Assembly (NCBI GenBank): GCA_021300055.1
Contig: JAJTHU010000280.1
Coordinates: 1 to 11,184, forward strand
Source of the DNA: Nitrosomonadaceae bacterium
Lineage (GTDB): Bacteria > Pseudomonadota > Gammaproteobacteria > Burkholderiales > Usitatibacteraceae
Direction of reading: 5' to 3'
DNA length: 11,184 nucleotides
Shown: one piece after another, positions 1 through 7,547 of the stretch
Layout of the letters: the number at the start of each line of letters is the position of its first letter
Numbering within the stretch: position 1 is the first letter of the stretch
The notes under the pieces: model-generated
The model's input: the letters and a program-made list of their open reading frames with translations, nothing else
Told to the model about the DNA's origin: nothing
The model's database searches: none
Program-made: the position numbers and the translations under genes

Positions 1-804
1 CCATAGCGCTGAGAGGTCCTTGCCAAACTCGTTCCAAGTTTGGTACCGCTTGGCCGGATCCTTGGCGAGCGCCTGTTTGACGATATCTTCCATCGGTGCG
101 GAAACGCCCTGCCGATAGGCCGAGGGCGGTTCCGGGTCGTGGTTGATGATTTGGTACGCAAGACTTTCGTGGCTGGTCGCTTCGTAGGGAGGTCGCCCCG
201 CGAGCAGCATGTACATGACCATGCCAAGCGCGTAGATGTCCGACTGCAGGCTCGACGGCGCGCCTGCGAGCACTTCTGGTGCCATATAGAGCGGTGAACC
301 CACGCGTGGACCGGCAGCCTCGGTACCTGCAGCGACGGCGGCGCCAAAGTCGCCGATCTTGATGTCAGTGCCAGACTTATGAAGGATGTTGCCCGGCTTA
401 ATGTCCCGATGGATCAGGCCCTGGGAATAAGCGAAGTCCAAGGCACGGATCGACTTAAACGCGATCTCAGCAATTTGCTGCTCGTCGAGTAGGTTTTTGG
501 GATCAACATACTTTTCGAGCGTGCCGCCTTCCACGTACTCCATGACGATGTAGCTCATCTCGTCATCGACTACCGCGTCGTAAAGGCCGACGATGTACGG
601 ATGGCCGAGCTTACCCGCCAACGCCGCTTCGTTTTGGAACATCTGGCGGTAGTGCGCGCCGTCGGCTGAGTCCTTCAGCGCCTGGGGGAACATCACCTTG
701 ATGGCAACGTCGCGCCCTGTGAACGGGTCAGTCGCGCGATAGACCGCGCTGGTTGCGCCCTCGCCCAGTTTTTGTACGACTCTGTATTTGCCGATGAGAT
801 CCAT
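1..804 (-). CDS. Hanks-type serine/threonine protein kinase, N-terminal part (cut by window edge)
   Basis: The minus-strand frame is open from the ATG at 804 down to base 1 without a stop: 268 codons of a eukaryotic-like Ser/Thr kinase that continues outside the window. All kinase landmarks are present in order: glycine-rich loop GEGATSAVY (residues 14-22), ATP-anchoring Lys in VAIKV (K36), a likely partner Glu (E59), catalytic loop HRDIKPGN (132-139, base D134), DFG (152-154) and the APE motif in YMAPEV (around 175-177). It should therefore be catalytically competent and cytosolic at its N terminus. In this family the C-terminal part often carries a membrane segment, sensor or PP2C-like module; that part cannot be seen here. 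The ATG is chosen because the kinase domain starts almost at once (DLIGKYRVV). Substrate unknown. The kinase call is near certain; its role is not. Confidence 0.93.
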   Translation of the reverse strand, partial: MDLIGKYRVVQKLGEGATSAVYRATDPFTGRDVAIKVMFPQALKDSADGAHYRQMFQNEAALAGKLGHPYIVGLYDAVVDDEMSYIVMEYVEGGTLEKYVDPKNLLDEQQIAEIAFKSIRALDFAYSQGLIHRDIKPGNILHKSGTDIKIGDFGAAVAAGTEAAGPRVGSPLYMAPEVLAGAPSSLQSDIYALGMVMYMLLAGRPPYEATSHESLAYQIINHDPEPPSAYRQGVSAPMEDIVKQALAKDPAKRYQTWNEFGKDLSALW

Positions 805-930
805 GCGCTAACCCATTGCCGGGAGCCTCGCCGACGCGTGCAAGAAAGTGTCCGCCTGCAACCCTCCCTTTACCGCCACATGACGCCCCTTGCTAACCCT
901 GTGAATCTATCCCAATCTCGGAGGGTGAGC

Positions 931-964
931 AAACAAAAGGCCCCTCCCGATCAGGGGAGGGGCC
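931..964 (-). terminator. Intrinsic terminator of fhs
   Basis: A perfect 10-bp GC-rich stem (939-948 with 955-964, GGCCCCTCCC against its complement) closes a 6-nt loop. On the minus strand it is followed by TTTTGTTT (bases 938-931). It lies about 55 bp past the fhs stop and before the kinase start, so it ends fhs transcription and separates it from the kinase gene on the same strand. Confidence 0.88.
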
Positions 965-1019
965 AGTTAGTGAATCACCGAAAACTTGTGCGCCGACTCA
1001 ACGGTCGCGCGACGATCGC

Positions 1020-2690
1020 CTAGAAGAGACCGACGATCTTGCCTTCGTCATCCACGTCAATCATGTTCGCCGAAGGCACTTTTGGCAGTCCCGGCATGGT
1101 CATGATGTCACCACAGACCATGACGATAAACTCGGCTCCCGCCGCGAGTCGTACCTCGCGGATCGTCACGACGTGGCCAGATGGCGCACCGCGCAGGCTC
1201 GGATCAGTCGAGAACGAGTACTGCGTTTTGGCAACGCAAACCGGATAGTGGCCGTAGCCATCTTCTTGCAGTTTTTTGATCTGCCCGCGAATCTTGGAGT
1301 CGGCAGTAATGTCGGACGCGCCGTAGATCTTGGTCGCGATAGTCTTCATCTTGTCCCACAACGACATGTCGTCGGGATAAACAAACTTGAAGTTGTTGGG
1401 TGACTCACAGAGGTCAACGACGATCTTCGCGACCTCCGCTGCGCCTTTTCCGCCCTCTGCCCAGTGTTTGGCAATGACAACCTTGCAGCCGAGCTTGCCA
1501 AGGCGCTCCATGAGCAAGTTAACTTCCGCCTCAGTATCGTGGGTGCGGTGGTTGACACTGACCACGCAGGGAAGGCCGTAATTGTTCATCACGTTGTTGA
1601 CGTGACGCTCAAGGTTGACGATGCCTTTTTCAAGCGCAGCGAGGTTCTCGTTAGAGACCTCTTTCACGTCCATGCCACCGTGGAACTTCAGCGCCCGGAT
1701 AGTAGCGACGATGACAACCGCATCGGGCTTCAGCCCCGACTTGCGGCACTTGATGTCAATGAACTTCTCCGCCCCCAAGTCAGCGCCGAAGCCCGCCTCG
1801 GTTACCACGTAATCGCCAAGCTTTAGCGCGGTTTGCGTGGCGATAACTGAATTGCATCCGTGCGCGATATTTGCGAACGGGCCGCCATGGATAAATGCGG
1901 GATTGTTTTCCAAAGTCTGCACCAAGTTTGGCAACAGCGCGTCTTTCAGTAGCGCTGTCATTGCGCCCTGCGCGTTGAGGTCGCGCGCCAGAATGGGCTT
2001 CAACTCTTTGGTGTACCCAACGACGATATTGCCAATGCGATTCTTGAGGTCCTTCAGCGACGTGGCTAAACAGAAAATCGCCATGATTTCCGAGGCCACC
2101 ACAATGTCGAACCCATCTTGGCGCGGGTAGCCATTACCTGGGCCGCCTAGCGCAATGGTGATGTCGCGTAGTGCGCGGTCGTTCATGTCCATCACACGCT
2201 TCCAAGTGATGCGACGAATATCGAAGCCAAGCTGGTTACCATGGTTGATGTGGTTATCGATCAGCGCGGCGAGCAAGTTGTTCGCGAGCGCGATAGCATT
2301 GAAGTCGCCCGTGAAATGCAGGTTGATGTCTTCCATCGGGACTACCTGCGCATAGCCGCCGCCAGCTGCGCCGCCCTTCATGCCGAACACTGGGCCTAAC
2401 GACGGTTCACGTAAGCAAATGATGGCCTTCTTGCCGATATGATTCAGCGCATCCCCCAAGCCGACGGTGGTGGTCGTCTTGCCCTCACCCGCCGGAGTTG
2501 GCGAAATCGCGGTAACAAGAATGAGCTTGCCGTTTTTCTTATTCTTTAGGCTATCGACGTACCCAAGCGAGATCTTGGCCTTGTAGTGTCCATACGGCTC
2601 CAGCGCGCTCTCTGGGATGCCAAGTCCACTGGCAATCTCTTGGATGCGCTTCATGCTCGCTTTTTGTGCAATCTCGATATCGCTCAACAT
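1020..2690 (-). CDS. fhs: Formate--tetrahydrofolate ligase
   Basis: 556 residues, the usual length for formyltetrahydrofolate synthetase, and recognisable throughout. The enzyme condenses formate with tetrahydrofolate using ATP to give 10-formyl-THF, feeding purine and formyl-Met synthesis and one-carbon assimilation; it is cytosolic and usually a tetramer. Visible signatures are the P-loop TPAGEGKT (residues 65-72) followed by TTT, the glycine-rich FGMKGGAAGGG stretch, the HFTGDFNAIALANN segment, and HGGPFANIAHGCNS. The start is supported by GAGGAG about 8 nt upstream (near 2698-2703). It stands alone: no folD, purU or formate dehydrogenase gene is adjacent. A strong terminator follows it, so it is probably monocistronic. 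Nothing looks damaged. Confidence 0.97.
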   Translation of the reverse strand: MLSDIEIAQKASMKRIQEIASGLGIPESALEPYGHYKAKISLGYVDSLKNKKNGKLILVTAISPTPAGEGKTTTTVGLGDALNHIGKKAIICLREPSLGPVFGMKGGAAGGGYAQVVPMEDINLHFTGDFNAIALANNLLAALIDNHINHGNQLGFDIRRITWKRVMDMNDRALRDITIALGGPGNGYPRQDGFDIVVASEIMAIFCLATSLKDLKNRIGNIVVGYTKELKPILARDLNAQGAMTALLKDALLPNLVQTLENNPAFIHGGPFANIAHGCNSVIATQTALKLGDYVVTEAGFGADLGAEKFIDIKCRKSGLKPDAVVIVATIRALKFHGGMDVKEVSNENLAALEKGIVNLERHVNNVMNNYGLPCVVSVNHRTHDTEAEVNLLMERLGKLGCKVVIAKHWAEGGKGAAEVAKIVVDLCESPNNFKFVYPDDMSLWDKMKTIATKIYGASDITADSKIRGQIKKLQEDGYGHYPVCVAKTQYSFSTDPSLRGAPSGHVVTIREVRLAAGAEFIVMVCGDIMTMPGLPKVPSANMIDVDDEGKIVGLF

Positions 2691-2776
2691 CGTTCACTCC
2701 TCAGGATAGTTCTTGGAAACTTGGTGTAAGTGAGTATGAAACTGCGTCGAATCGTCGAACCATGATGGGCGTCAAG

Positions 2777-2782
2777 TAGAAT
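2777..2782 (+). promoter_or_regulatory. Possible -10 element for the DUF1569/NTF2 unit
   Basis: TAGAAT matches the sigma-70 -10 consensus at 5 of 6 positions and would give a leader of about 65 nt before the ATG at 2855. No convincing -35 box lies 16-18 nt upstream. On the minus strand of the same 165-bp intergenic region I see no clear fhs promoter, only a TTGACG without a good -10 partner. Low-confidence call. Confidence 0.25.
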
Positions 2783-2854
2783 GATTGCGCTAAATCAATT
2801 GTTGCAGCGCACACCGCGCACGCAGCCTCCAAGACCGCAGAGTTGCAGGACCGC

Positions 2855-3337
2855 ATGACCGACTATTTCAAGCCGCATGAGCGCGATATCTTGTTTCGAC
2901 GTTTTGAGGAGCTCACCCCTGAGATGCGCTCAACCGACAAACGGATCGATGCTCATCAGATGCTCTGCCACCTCAATAACAGCCTTCGCGAAATCTGCGG
3001 CCTTCAGCCGGTTGAGTCGCAAAGCAACCTGTTCAAGCGCACCATCGGCAAGTGGCTCGTGTTCCACCTCACCCCTTGGCCGGAGCGCAATCCCGCCACG
3101 CCAGAAGCGTTGGTGGCGTTTGTCGGCACCAAGCCGCCCACGAGCTTCGCAGCCGATCACGCCGAGTTCGTCTCGTTGTTGCAGACTTTCGACGACCAGT
3201 GCGCGCGCGGCACAATTGGGCCCCACCCCCACTTTGGAAACTTGTCGCGCGCCGAATGGGGACAGTACATGTTTCTACACATCGACTATCACCTGACGAC
3301 ATTCGGCATCCATGGAGACTTCCGCGCACCCGCATGA
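2855..3337 (+). CDS. DinB-superfamily (DUF1569-like) protein
   Basis: 160 residues from the ATG at 2855; an in-frame TTG at 2843 would add four. AGGA at 2847-2850 lies just upstream of the ATG, which favours it. The sequence resembles the DUF1569 branch of the DinB/YfiT four-helix bundle proteins, which usually bind a divalent metal through three histidines. Likely ligands are H39 (MLCHLNN) and H142/H146 (HIDYHLTTFG). The family-like run HPHFGNLSRAEW also precedes the last helix. Biochemical role is unknown for this subgroup; related folds include thiol-dependent transferases, and nothing here points to a substrate. The gene is divergent from fhs and its 3' end overlaps the next gene by 26 bp, so the two are probably co-expressed. 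Not to be confused with DinB the polymerase. Confidence 0.8.
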   Translation: MTDYFKPHERDILFRRFEELTPEMRSTDKRIDAHQMLCHLNNSLREICGLQPVESQSNLFKRTIGKWLVFHLTPWPERNPATPEALVAFVGTKPPTSFAADHAEFVSLLQTFDDQCARGTIGPHPHFGNLSRAEWGQYMFLHIDYHLTTFGIHGDFRAPA

Positions 3338-3806
3338 GGCCTTGATTCGTCGGTTTTACGCGGCCTTTGCCGCGCGTGACGCCGAGACAATGGCGCAGTG
3401 CTATCACCCTGCCGTGACTTTCAGCGACCCTGCATTTCCAATGCTCGTAGGCGATGAGGCAGCAGACATGTGGCGGATGTTGGTCGCGCGAGGTAAGGAT
3501 CTGCAGCTGGTGCTGCTATCAGCCCACGCCGATGACCTAGGCGGCCGAGCGCAATGGGAAGCGACCTACACGTTTTCACAAACGGGTCGAAAGATCGTCA
3601 ACCGAATTGACGCCATGTTTGGGTTTCGAGATGGCGTCATTGTGCGCCACGTGGACCGGTTCCCGTTCTGGCGATGGTCGCGCCAAGCACTTGGACCGAT
3701 TGGCTTTTTTCTTGGATGGTCTTGGCCTCTAAAGGCACTAGTGCGCAAGAAAGCCGCCGCATCGCTTCAACAGTGGCGCACCAAGCACCGCATCGCTAAC
3801 GAGTAG
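3312..3806 (+). CDS. NTF2-like / SnoaL-like domain protein
   Basis: 164 residues. The N-terminal pattern (ALIRRFYAAFAARDAETMAQCYHPAVTFSDPAFP, described here by its order: helix with RRFY, then MAQCYHPAVTFSDP) is typical of the SnoaL/NTF2-like cone fold, and the middle part (WEATYTFSQTGRKIVNRI, then FRDGVIVRHVDRF) gives the expected strands. The last 40 residues (FWRWSRQALGPIGFFLGW, then a basic tail) are an extension often seen in proteobacterial homologues; it looks amphipathic rather than a signal. The fold serves enzymes and binding proteins alike, so function is unknown. No strong ribosome binding site precedes the ATG, which lies inside the upstream gene; translation is probably coupled. 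Start and stop are intact. Confidence 0.82.
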   Translation: METSAHPHEALIRRFYAAFAARDAETMAQCYHPAVTFSDPAFPMLVGDEAADMWRMLVARGKDLQLVLLSAHADDLGGRAQWEATYTFSQTGRKIVNRIDAMFGFRDGVIVRHVDRFPFWRWSRQALGPIGFFLGWSWPLKALVRKKAAASLQQWRTKHRIANE

Positions 3807-3824
3807 GCCCGCAGGCCCCGGTTG

Positions 3825-4754
3825 CTAGTGTGCGGTCGAGGTCTCGCTGGCCTTATTCGCACTTGGGGAGGACTGGCCGCCACGTAGCATGAGCACGTTC
3901 CCGCCGAGCGAGAGCAACACGCCGACGCTCGTCAACCACGTCCACTGAAAGCCCTCAAAGAATACCGAGACCAAGAGTGCCACGACGGGCACCATGACGC
4001 CGACGTAACTAGACTGCGCCGCCCCCATCCGCTTGAGCAAGGTGAGGTAGCACGCAAACGTCACGATCGAGCCCAGAATGGCGAGATAGAGCAGCGAGCT
4101 CACATAAGGAACCGTCCACTCAAAACGGAGGGGCTTTCCCGCAACGAGCGCATACATCAGTGCTAGCGCGCCACCGTAGAGCATGCCCCACGCCATTGAA
4201 GGCCAAGTGGCATAGCCGCGACGCTGCGTGCGCATCGCCACCATACTGCCGGCACTCGAGGCGAGTACCGATGCGACGGTAAAGAACACGCCAAGTTCGA
4301 GATTTCGGCTCGCAGAGAGCTTTGAAAACTCGCCCCAGAAGACGCAGACGATACCGACAATCCCCAGCGAAGCCGCGACGCTAACGCGCGCCGTGACGGG
4401 TGTGCCAAAGAACAACCGCGACGCCCACATGTTGATCATTGGGCTTGCAGAGTAGGCGACGGCAACCATGCCCGAGATGATGTAGAGCTCAGCGTGGTAA
4501 ACAAAAATGTAGCTGAGGCAAAACATGGCCGCGCCAAAGGCAATCAAGTCCAAATGCTGTCGAACTGAAAAAGCCAACGCGTGGCCACGCCAACGACAAA
4601 ACGCGATGAGCGCCGCCCCTGCGAGCAGGAAGCGATATGCAACAGACAACTCCGGTGCCACGCTGCCCAGTTGAAACGTGATCACCAACCACGTCGAACC
4701 CCAGATGAGTACACAGACTAGAAACAACTGGAGGTTAGAGAAACGAGCAGACAT
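3825..4754 (-). CDS. EamA-family (DMT superfamily) transporter
   Basis: 309 residues from the ATG at 4754 (an in-frame TTG at 4763 adds three). The protein is almost wholly hydrophobic, with about ten membrane segments arranged as two EamA repeats. The N-terminal hallmark WGSTWLVI (W18-G19) and second-half features (SSYVGVMVPVVALLVSVFFEGF) fit the drug/metabolite transporter superfamily, RhaT/YdcZ-like permeases that export amino acids, metabolites or drugs from the inner membrane. Substrate cannot be read from sequence. The gene converges on the NTF2-like gene with an 18-bp gap and lies downstream of the S9 peptidase on the same strand. A hairpin between them suggests mostly separate transcription. 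GGTGG just before the ATG may be the ribosome binding site. Confidence 0.88.
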   Translation of the reverse strand: MSARFSNLQLFLVCVLIWGSTWLVITFQLGSVAPELSVAYRFLLAGAALIAFCRWRGHALAFSVRQHLDLIAFGAAMFCLSYIFVYHAELYIISGMVAVAYSASPMINMWASRLFFGTPVTARVSVAASLGIVGIVCVFWGEFSKLSASRNLELGVFFTVASVLASSAGSMVAMRTQRRGYATWPSMAWGMLYGGALALMYALVAGKPLRFEWTVPYVSSLLYLAILGSIVTFACYLTLLKRMGAAQSSYVGVMVPVVALLVSVFFEGFQWTWLTSVGVLLSLGGNVLMLRGGQSSPSANKASETSTAH

Positions 4755-4770
4755 ATCCACCAATCAGACG

Positions 4771-4811
4771 CCCAAAACACTCAGCGGCGCAAACGCGCCG
4801 CTGAGCTTGGG
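4771..4811 (-). terminator. Likely terminator after the S9 peptidase gene
   Basis: A perfect 11-bp stem (4780-4790 with 4795-4805, CTCAGCGGCGC against its complement) with an AAAC loop, flanked by a further CCCAA/TTGGG pairing (4771-4775, 4807-4811). On the minus strand it is followed by TGTTTTG, a short U-tract. It lies 20-50 bp past the peptidase stop and upstream of the EamA gene. The U-tract is weak, so some read-through is possible. Confidence 0.65.
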
Positions 4812-4830
4812 CAGAAACGATGCGCGCGTA

Positions 4831-6987
4831 CTACTTCGCTAAGCCGAGCTGCCAGAGTACGAACGAATATGTGAAGGCAATTTCCTTCAAGTAATCGTAG
4901 CGTCCTGAAGCGCCGCCGTGCCCTGCAGCAAGGTTCGTCTTGAGCAATAGCGGGTTGTTATCGGTCTTGAGCGTGCGCAGCTTAGCGACGTACTTTGCGG
5001 GCTCCCAGTACATCACTTGGCTGTCGTTTAGCGAAGTCTCAACCAGCTTGGCAGGATAAGCACCCTTCTTCAAATTGTCGTAGGGCGAGTAGCTGCGCAT
5101 GTACTTGTAGGCCTTTTCCTCGTTGGGGTTGCCCCACTCAAGATACTCGCCAACTGTGAGTGGCAACGTTGCATCCAACATCGTATTCATGACGTCTACG
5201 AAGGGCACTTGCGACACGACCGCCTTGAACAGATCGGGACGCATATTCGTCACCGCCCCCATCAACAAGCCGCCGGCACTGCCGCCGTATATCGCCAATT
5301 GCGAGGCCGAGGTGTATTTGTTCTTGATGAGGTGCTCGGCGCTCGCAATGAAATCGGTGAACGTATTCATCTTTTTCATCATCTTGCCGTCGTCGTGCCA
5401 CTTCTTGCCCATTTCGCCACCACCACGAATGTGCGCGATGGCAAAGATCATGCCTCGGTCAAGCAATGCAAGGCGATTGGAACGGAAGGCTAGAGGCATC
5501 GAAAACCCATACGACCCGTATCCATAGAGTAGCGTCGGCTGAGGGACGCCTGCCTTGCGCATGGACTTCTTGTAAACCAAAGAGATCGGCACCTTCGTAC
5601 CATCCTTGGCGACCGCCATCACGCGCTCGACGTTGTACTGAGCTTTGTCGTAGCCACCGAGGACAGGTTGTTCTTTCTTCAGGATCCGCTCGCGCTTGGC
5701 AGCATCGTAATCAAACACTGAGTTAGGCGTCACCATCGAGCCGTAGTTGAATCGATACAGTGGCGTATCGAATTCAGCGTTCAGCCCTGGCGAGGCGTCG
5801 TAGGCCACCTCGGGGAAAGCAATGCTGTGTGCCTTGCGCGTCTTGCCATCGAATACGCGGAGCTGCGGCAGGCCGTCCTTCTTCTCAACGGCGACAAAGA
5901 AATCTTTGAAAAGATCGACGCCATCAAGCTTCACGTCCGCCCGATGCGGGATGATTTCTTTCCAGTCGCTGCGATTCGCGGCGCTCGATACCTTGGTTTC
6001 CACGAGGCGGAAGTTGCGGCCGGTGTCGTTAGTCACAATGAAAAAACGACCATTTGCGTGATCAAGGTAGTACTTGATGTTGTCCTTGCGCGGCATGTAA
6101 ACCGAGAACGCACTTGTCGGCGTCGACGCATCGAGGACACGCTGCTCTGTCGTTTCGGAGGATTCACTGTTGACGATGATGAACTTGCGATCGCGCGTGC
6201 TATCGACGCCGATGTTGTAAAGCTCGTCTTTCTCTTCGAACAACAGGGCGTCTTCACCCTTGTCGCCGAGCACATGGCGGTACAGCTTGTTCGAACGCTT
6301 GGTCACGGCGTCTTCGGTGACATAGAAGACGGTCTTGCCGTCATTGGCCCAAGCAATCGAGGTGACGCGCTCGATGCGTTCCGGCAGTACTTCGCCGGTT
6401 TCTAGATTCTTGAAATGTAGGGTGTACTGACGGAACCCGGTGAAATCTACCGAGTAGGCTAGCCACTTGTTGTCCGTGCTAATGGCCATCGTGCCGATGC
6501 CCATGTAGTCCTTGTCCTTGGCGAGTTCATTACCATCGAGGATGACTTCATCCTTGGCTTCCAAACTTCCTTTGCGGCGCGTATAGATGCTGTACTGCTT
6601 GCCCATCTCGGTACGCGTGACGTACCAGTATCCACGCATCTGGTAAGGCACGGAATCATCCGTTTCCTTAATACGCGAAAGCATTTCTTTATAAAGCTGC
6701 TCCTGGAAAGGCTTTAGGTGCCCAATGACACTTTCCGTGTATGCGTTCTCGGCTTTCAAGTACGCCAAGACGTCGGGGTTCTCTTTTTCGCGGAGCCAGA
6801 AGTAGTCATCTACTCTGCGATCCCCAAAATTCTCGAACACGCGCGGGATTTTTTTAGCGGCGGGCGGGGCGGCAGACGCCGTGTTGGCAGCAGTTGGCAT
6901 TTGAGCGAAAAGATTGATTGAAACGAGAGCAGACGCGAGCGCTGTTGCAAGGGCAAGCATCGCACGCACACCGGTAAAACGATCCAT
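4831..6987 (-). CDS. Exported oligopeptidase B-like S9 family serine peptidase
   Basis: 718 residues from the ATG at 6987. A Sec signal peptide (hydrophobic run about residues 9-28, likely cut near FAQ) predicts export to the periplasm, where the enzyme would cleave short peptides, by family after basic or Pro residues. An N-terminal propeller domain (about 75-430) is followed by an alpha/beta hydrolase domain. The triad is S570 (GGSAGG), D655 (LNDSQV) and H690 (AAGHGG). The 85- and 35-residue spacings equal those I recall for E. coli PtrB (S532, D617, H652). The start at 6987 has AAAGAGG about 6 nt upstream and lies just downstream of a TATAAT; upstream in-frame starts (7017, 7116) would precede the predicted transcript. 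PtrB itself is cytosolic, so this is the exported subgroup. Dipeptidyl or prolyl specificity cannot be excluded. Confidence 0.93.
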   Translation of the reverse strand: MDRFTGVRAMLALATALASALVSINLFAQMPTAANTASAAPPAAKKIPRVFENFGDRRVDDYFWLREKENPDVLAYLKAENAYTESVIGHLKPFQEQLYKEMLSRIKETDDSVPYQMRGYWYVTRTEMGKQYSIYTRRKGSLEAKDEVILDGNELAKDKDYMGIGTMAISTDNKWLAYSVDFTGFRQYTLHFKNLETGEVLPERIERVTSIAWANDGKTVFYVTEDAVTKRSNKLYRHVLGDKGEDALLFEEKDELYNIGVDSTRDRKFIIVNSESSETTEQRVLDASTPTSAFSVYMPRKDNIKYYLDHANGRFFIVTNDTGRNFRLVETKVSSAANRSDWKEIIPHRADVKLDGVDLFKDFFVAVEKKDGLPQLRVFDGKTRKAHSIAFPEVAYDASPGLNAEFDTPLYRFNYGSMVTPNSVFDYDAAKRERILKKEQPVLGGYDKAQYNVERVMAVAKDGTKVPISLVYKKSMRKAGVPQPTLLYGYGSYGFSMPLAFRSNRLALLDRGMIFAIAHIRGGGEMGKKWHDDGKMMKKMNTFTDFIASAEHLIKNKYTSASQLAIYGGSAGGLLMGAVTNMRPDLFKAVVSQVPFVDVMNTMLDATLPLTVGEYLEWGNPNEEKAYKYMRSYSPYDNLKKGAYPAKLVETSLNDSQVMYWEPAKYVAKLRTLKTDNNPLLLKTNLAAGHGGASGRYDYLKEIAFTYSFVLWQLGLAK

Positions 6988-7015
6988 GGCAGCCTCTTTA
7001 TGTCGTGGGACCTTC

Positions 7016-7021
7016 ATTATA
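7016..7021 (-). promoter_or_regulatory. -10 box of the S9 peptidase promoter
   Basis: A perfect TATAAT on the minus strand, 28 bp before the chosen start codon, giving a predicted leader of about 20 nt that contains the AAAGAGG ribosome binding site. The hexamer 17 nt upstream (AATCGT, 7044-7039) is a poor -35 match and falls inside the inverted repeat at 7039-7057, which suggests an activator-dependent or repressor-blocked promoter. Confidence 0.5.
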
Positions 7022-7038
7022 GGGTCGCCGCCAACCTT

Positions 7039-7057
7039 ACGATTTGAAACAAATCGT
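7039..7057. promoter_or_regulatory. Inverted repeat, candidate operator
   Basis: ACGATTTG-AAA-CAAATCGT is a perfect 8-bp dyad with a 3-nt spacer. It starts exactly where the -35 box of the peptidase promoter would sit (17 nt from TATAAT) and lies 119 bp upstream of the divergent gene at 7176. The size and symmetry suit a homodimeric transcription factor. No regulator gene is adjacent, so the binding protein is unknown. Confidence 0.5.
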
Positions 7058-7146
7058 CTGTTCCCTGGGTCAACTCGGACGCGCACATCGCGTTTTTCGG
7101 AGTGCATGCAAACCAATCCGCTGCGCCGTCAACAAGATGCGTTGCA

Positions 7147-7160
7147 GTTAGTTCACTAAC
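7147..7160. repeat. Short inverted repeat upstream of the small secreted protein gene
   Basis: GTTAGT-TC-ACTAAC has perfect 6-bp arms and a 2-nt spacer. It ends 5 bp before the ribosome binding site AGGGG (7166-7170) of the gene at 7176. It could be an operator near the transcription start; its 2-nt spacer is too small for a full RNA hairpin loop without opening a pair. Confidence 0.3.
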
Positions 7161-7175
7161 CGAATAGGGGTCGCC

Positions 7176-7526
7176 ATGAAGATCAATACCATCATTGCAG
7201 CAACAACGACGCTTTTTGCAGTGGCTGCATTCGCACAAGCACCTGCCAATCCAACTGCCATGCCCCGAGTTGACAAGCGCGAAGCGCGTCAGGAACAGCG
7301 CATCGAACAAGGCAAAGCCTCTGGCGCATTGACCGAGAAAGAAGCAGCTCGCCTAGAAAAGGGTCAGACACGTGTGCAAACGGCCGAAGAGAAAGCAAAG
7401 GCAGATGGCACGGTCACGAATGAGGAGCGTGCCAAGCTCACCCACATGCAGAACAAGCAAAGCCATCACATCGCCAAAGAAAAGCACGACAATCAGACCA
7501 CGACCCCTGCACCGCAGAGCAAGTAA
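7176..7526 (+). CDS. Small secreted helical protein with two tandem 28-residue repeats
   Basis: 116 residues. Residues 1-20 form a clear Sec signal peptide ending AFAQ, so the mature protein of about 95 residues is probably periplasmic. The mature part is highly charged and helical. It contains a duplicated unit 28 residues apart: G-A-L-T-E-K-E-A-A-R-L (50-60) and G-T-V-T-N-E-E-R-A-K-L (78-88), each preceded by a basic helix and followed by a Gln-rich one. The tail is Thr/Pro/Gln-rich. I recall similar uncharacterised exported proteins in Burkholderiales, but no function. The repeat G-x-[LV]-T-x-x-E-x-x-[KR]-L looks like a capped helix start, perhaps a degenerate EF-hand-like loop. AGGGG five nt upstream supports the start. 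It is divergent from the peptidase across a 188-bp regulatory region. Confidence 0.8.
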   Translation: MKINTIIAATTTLFAVAAFAQAPANPTAMPRVDKREARQEQRIEQGKASGALTEKEAARLEKGQTRVQTAEEKAKADGTVTNEERAKLTHMQNKQSHHIAKEKHDNQTTTPAPQSK

Positions 7527-7547
7527 CTGCTGACGCATCGCTGGCTT

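Noticed and set aside
772..1023. Plus-strand open frame of 83 codons between the kinase and fhs
   Set aside because: It begins inside the kinase antisense strand and runs through the fhs terminator hairpin; no ribosome binding site.
6988..7116. Longer N terminus for the S9 peptidase (start at 7116 or 7017)
   Set aside because: It would bury the signal peptide, lies upstream of or over the TATAAT, and lacks a ribosome binding site, whereas 6987 has one.
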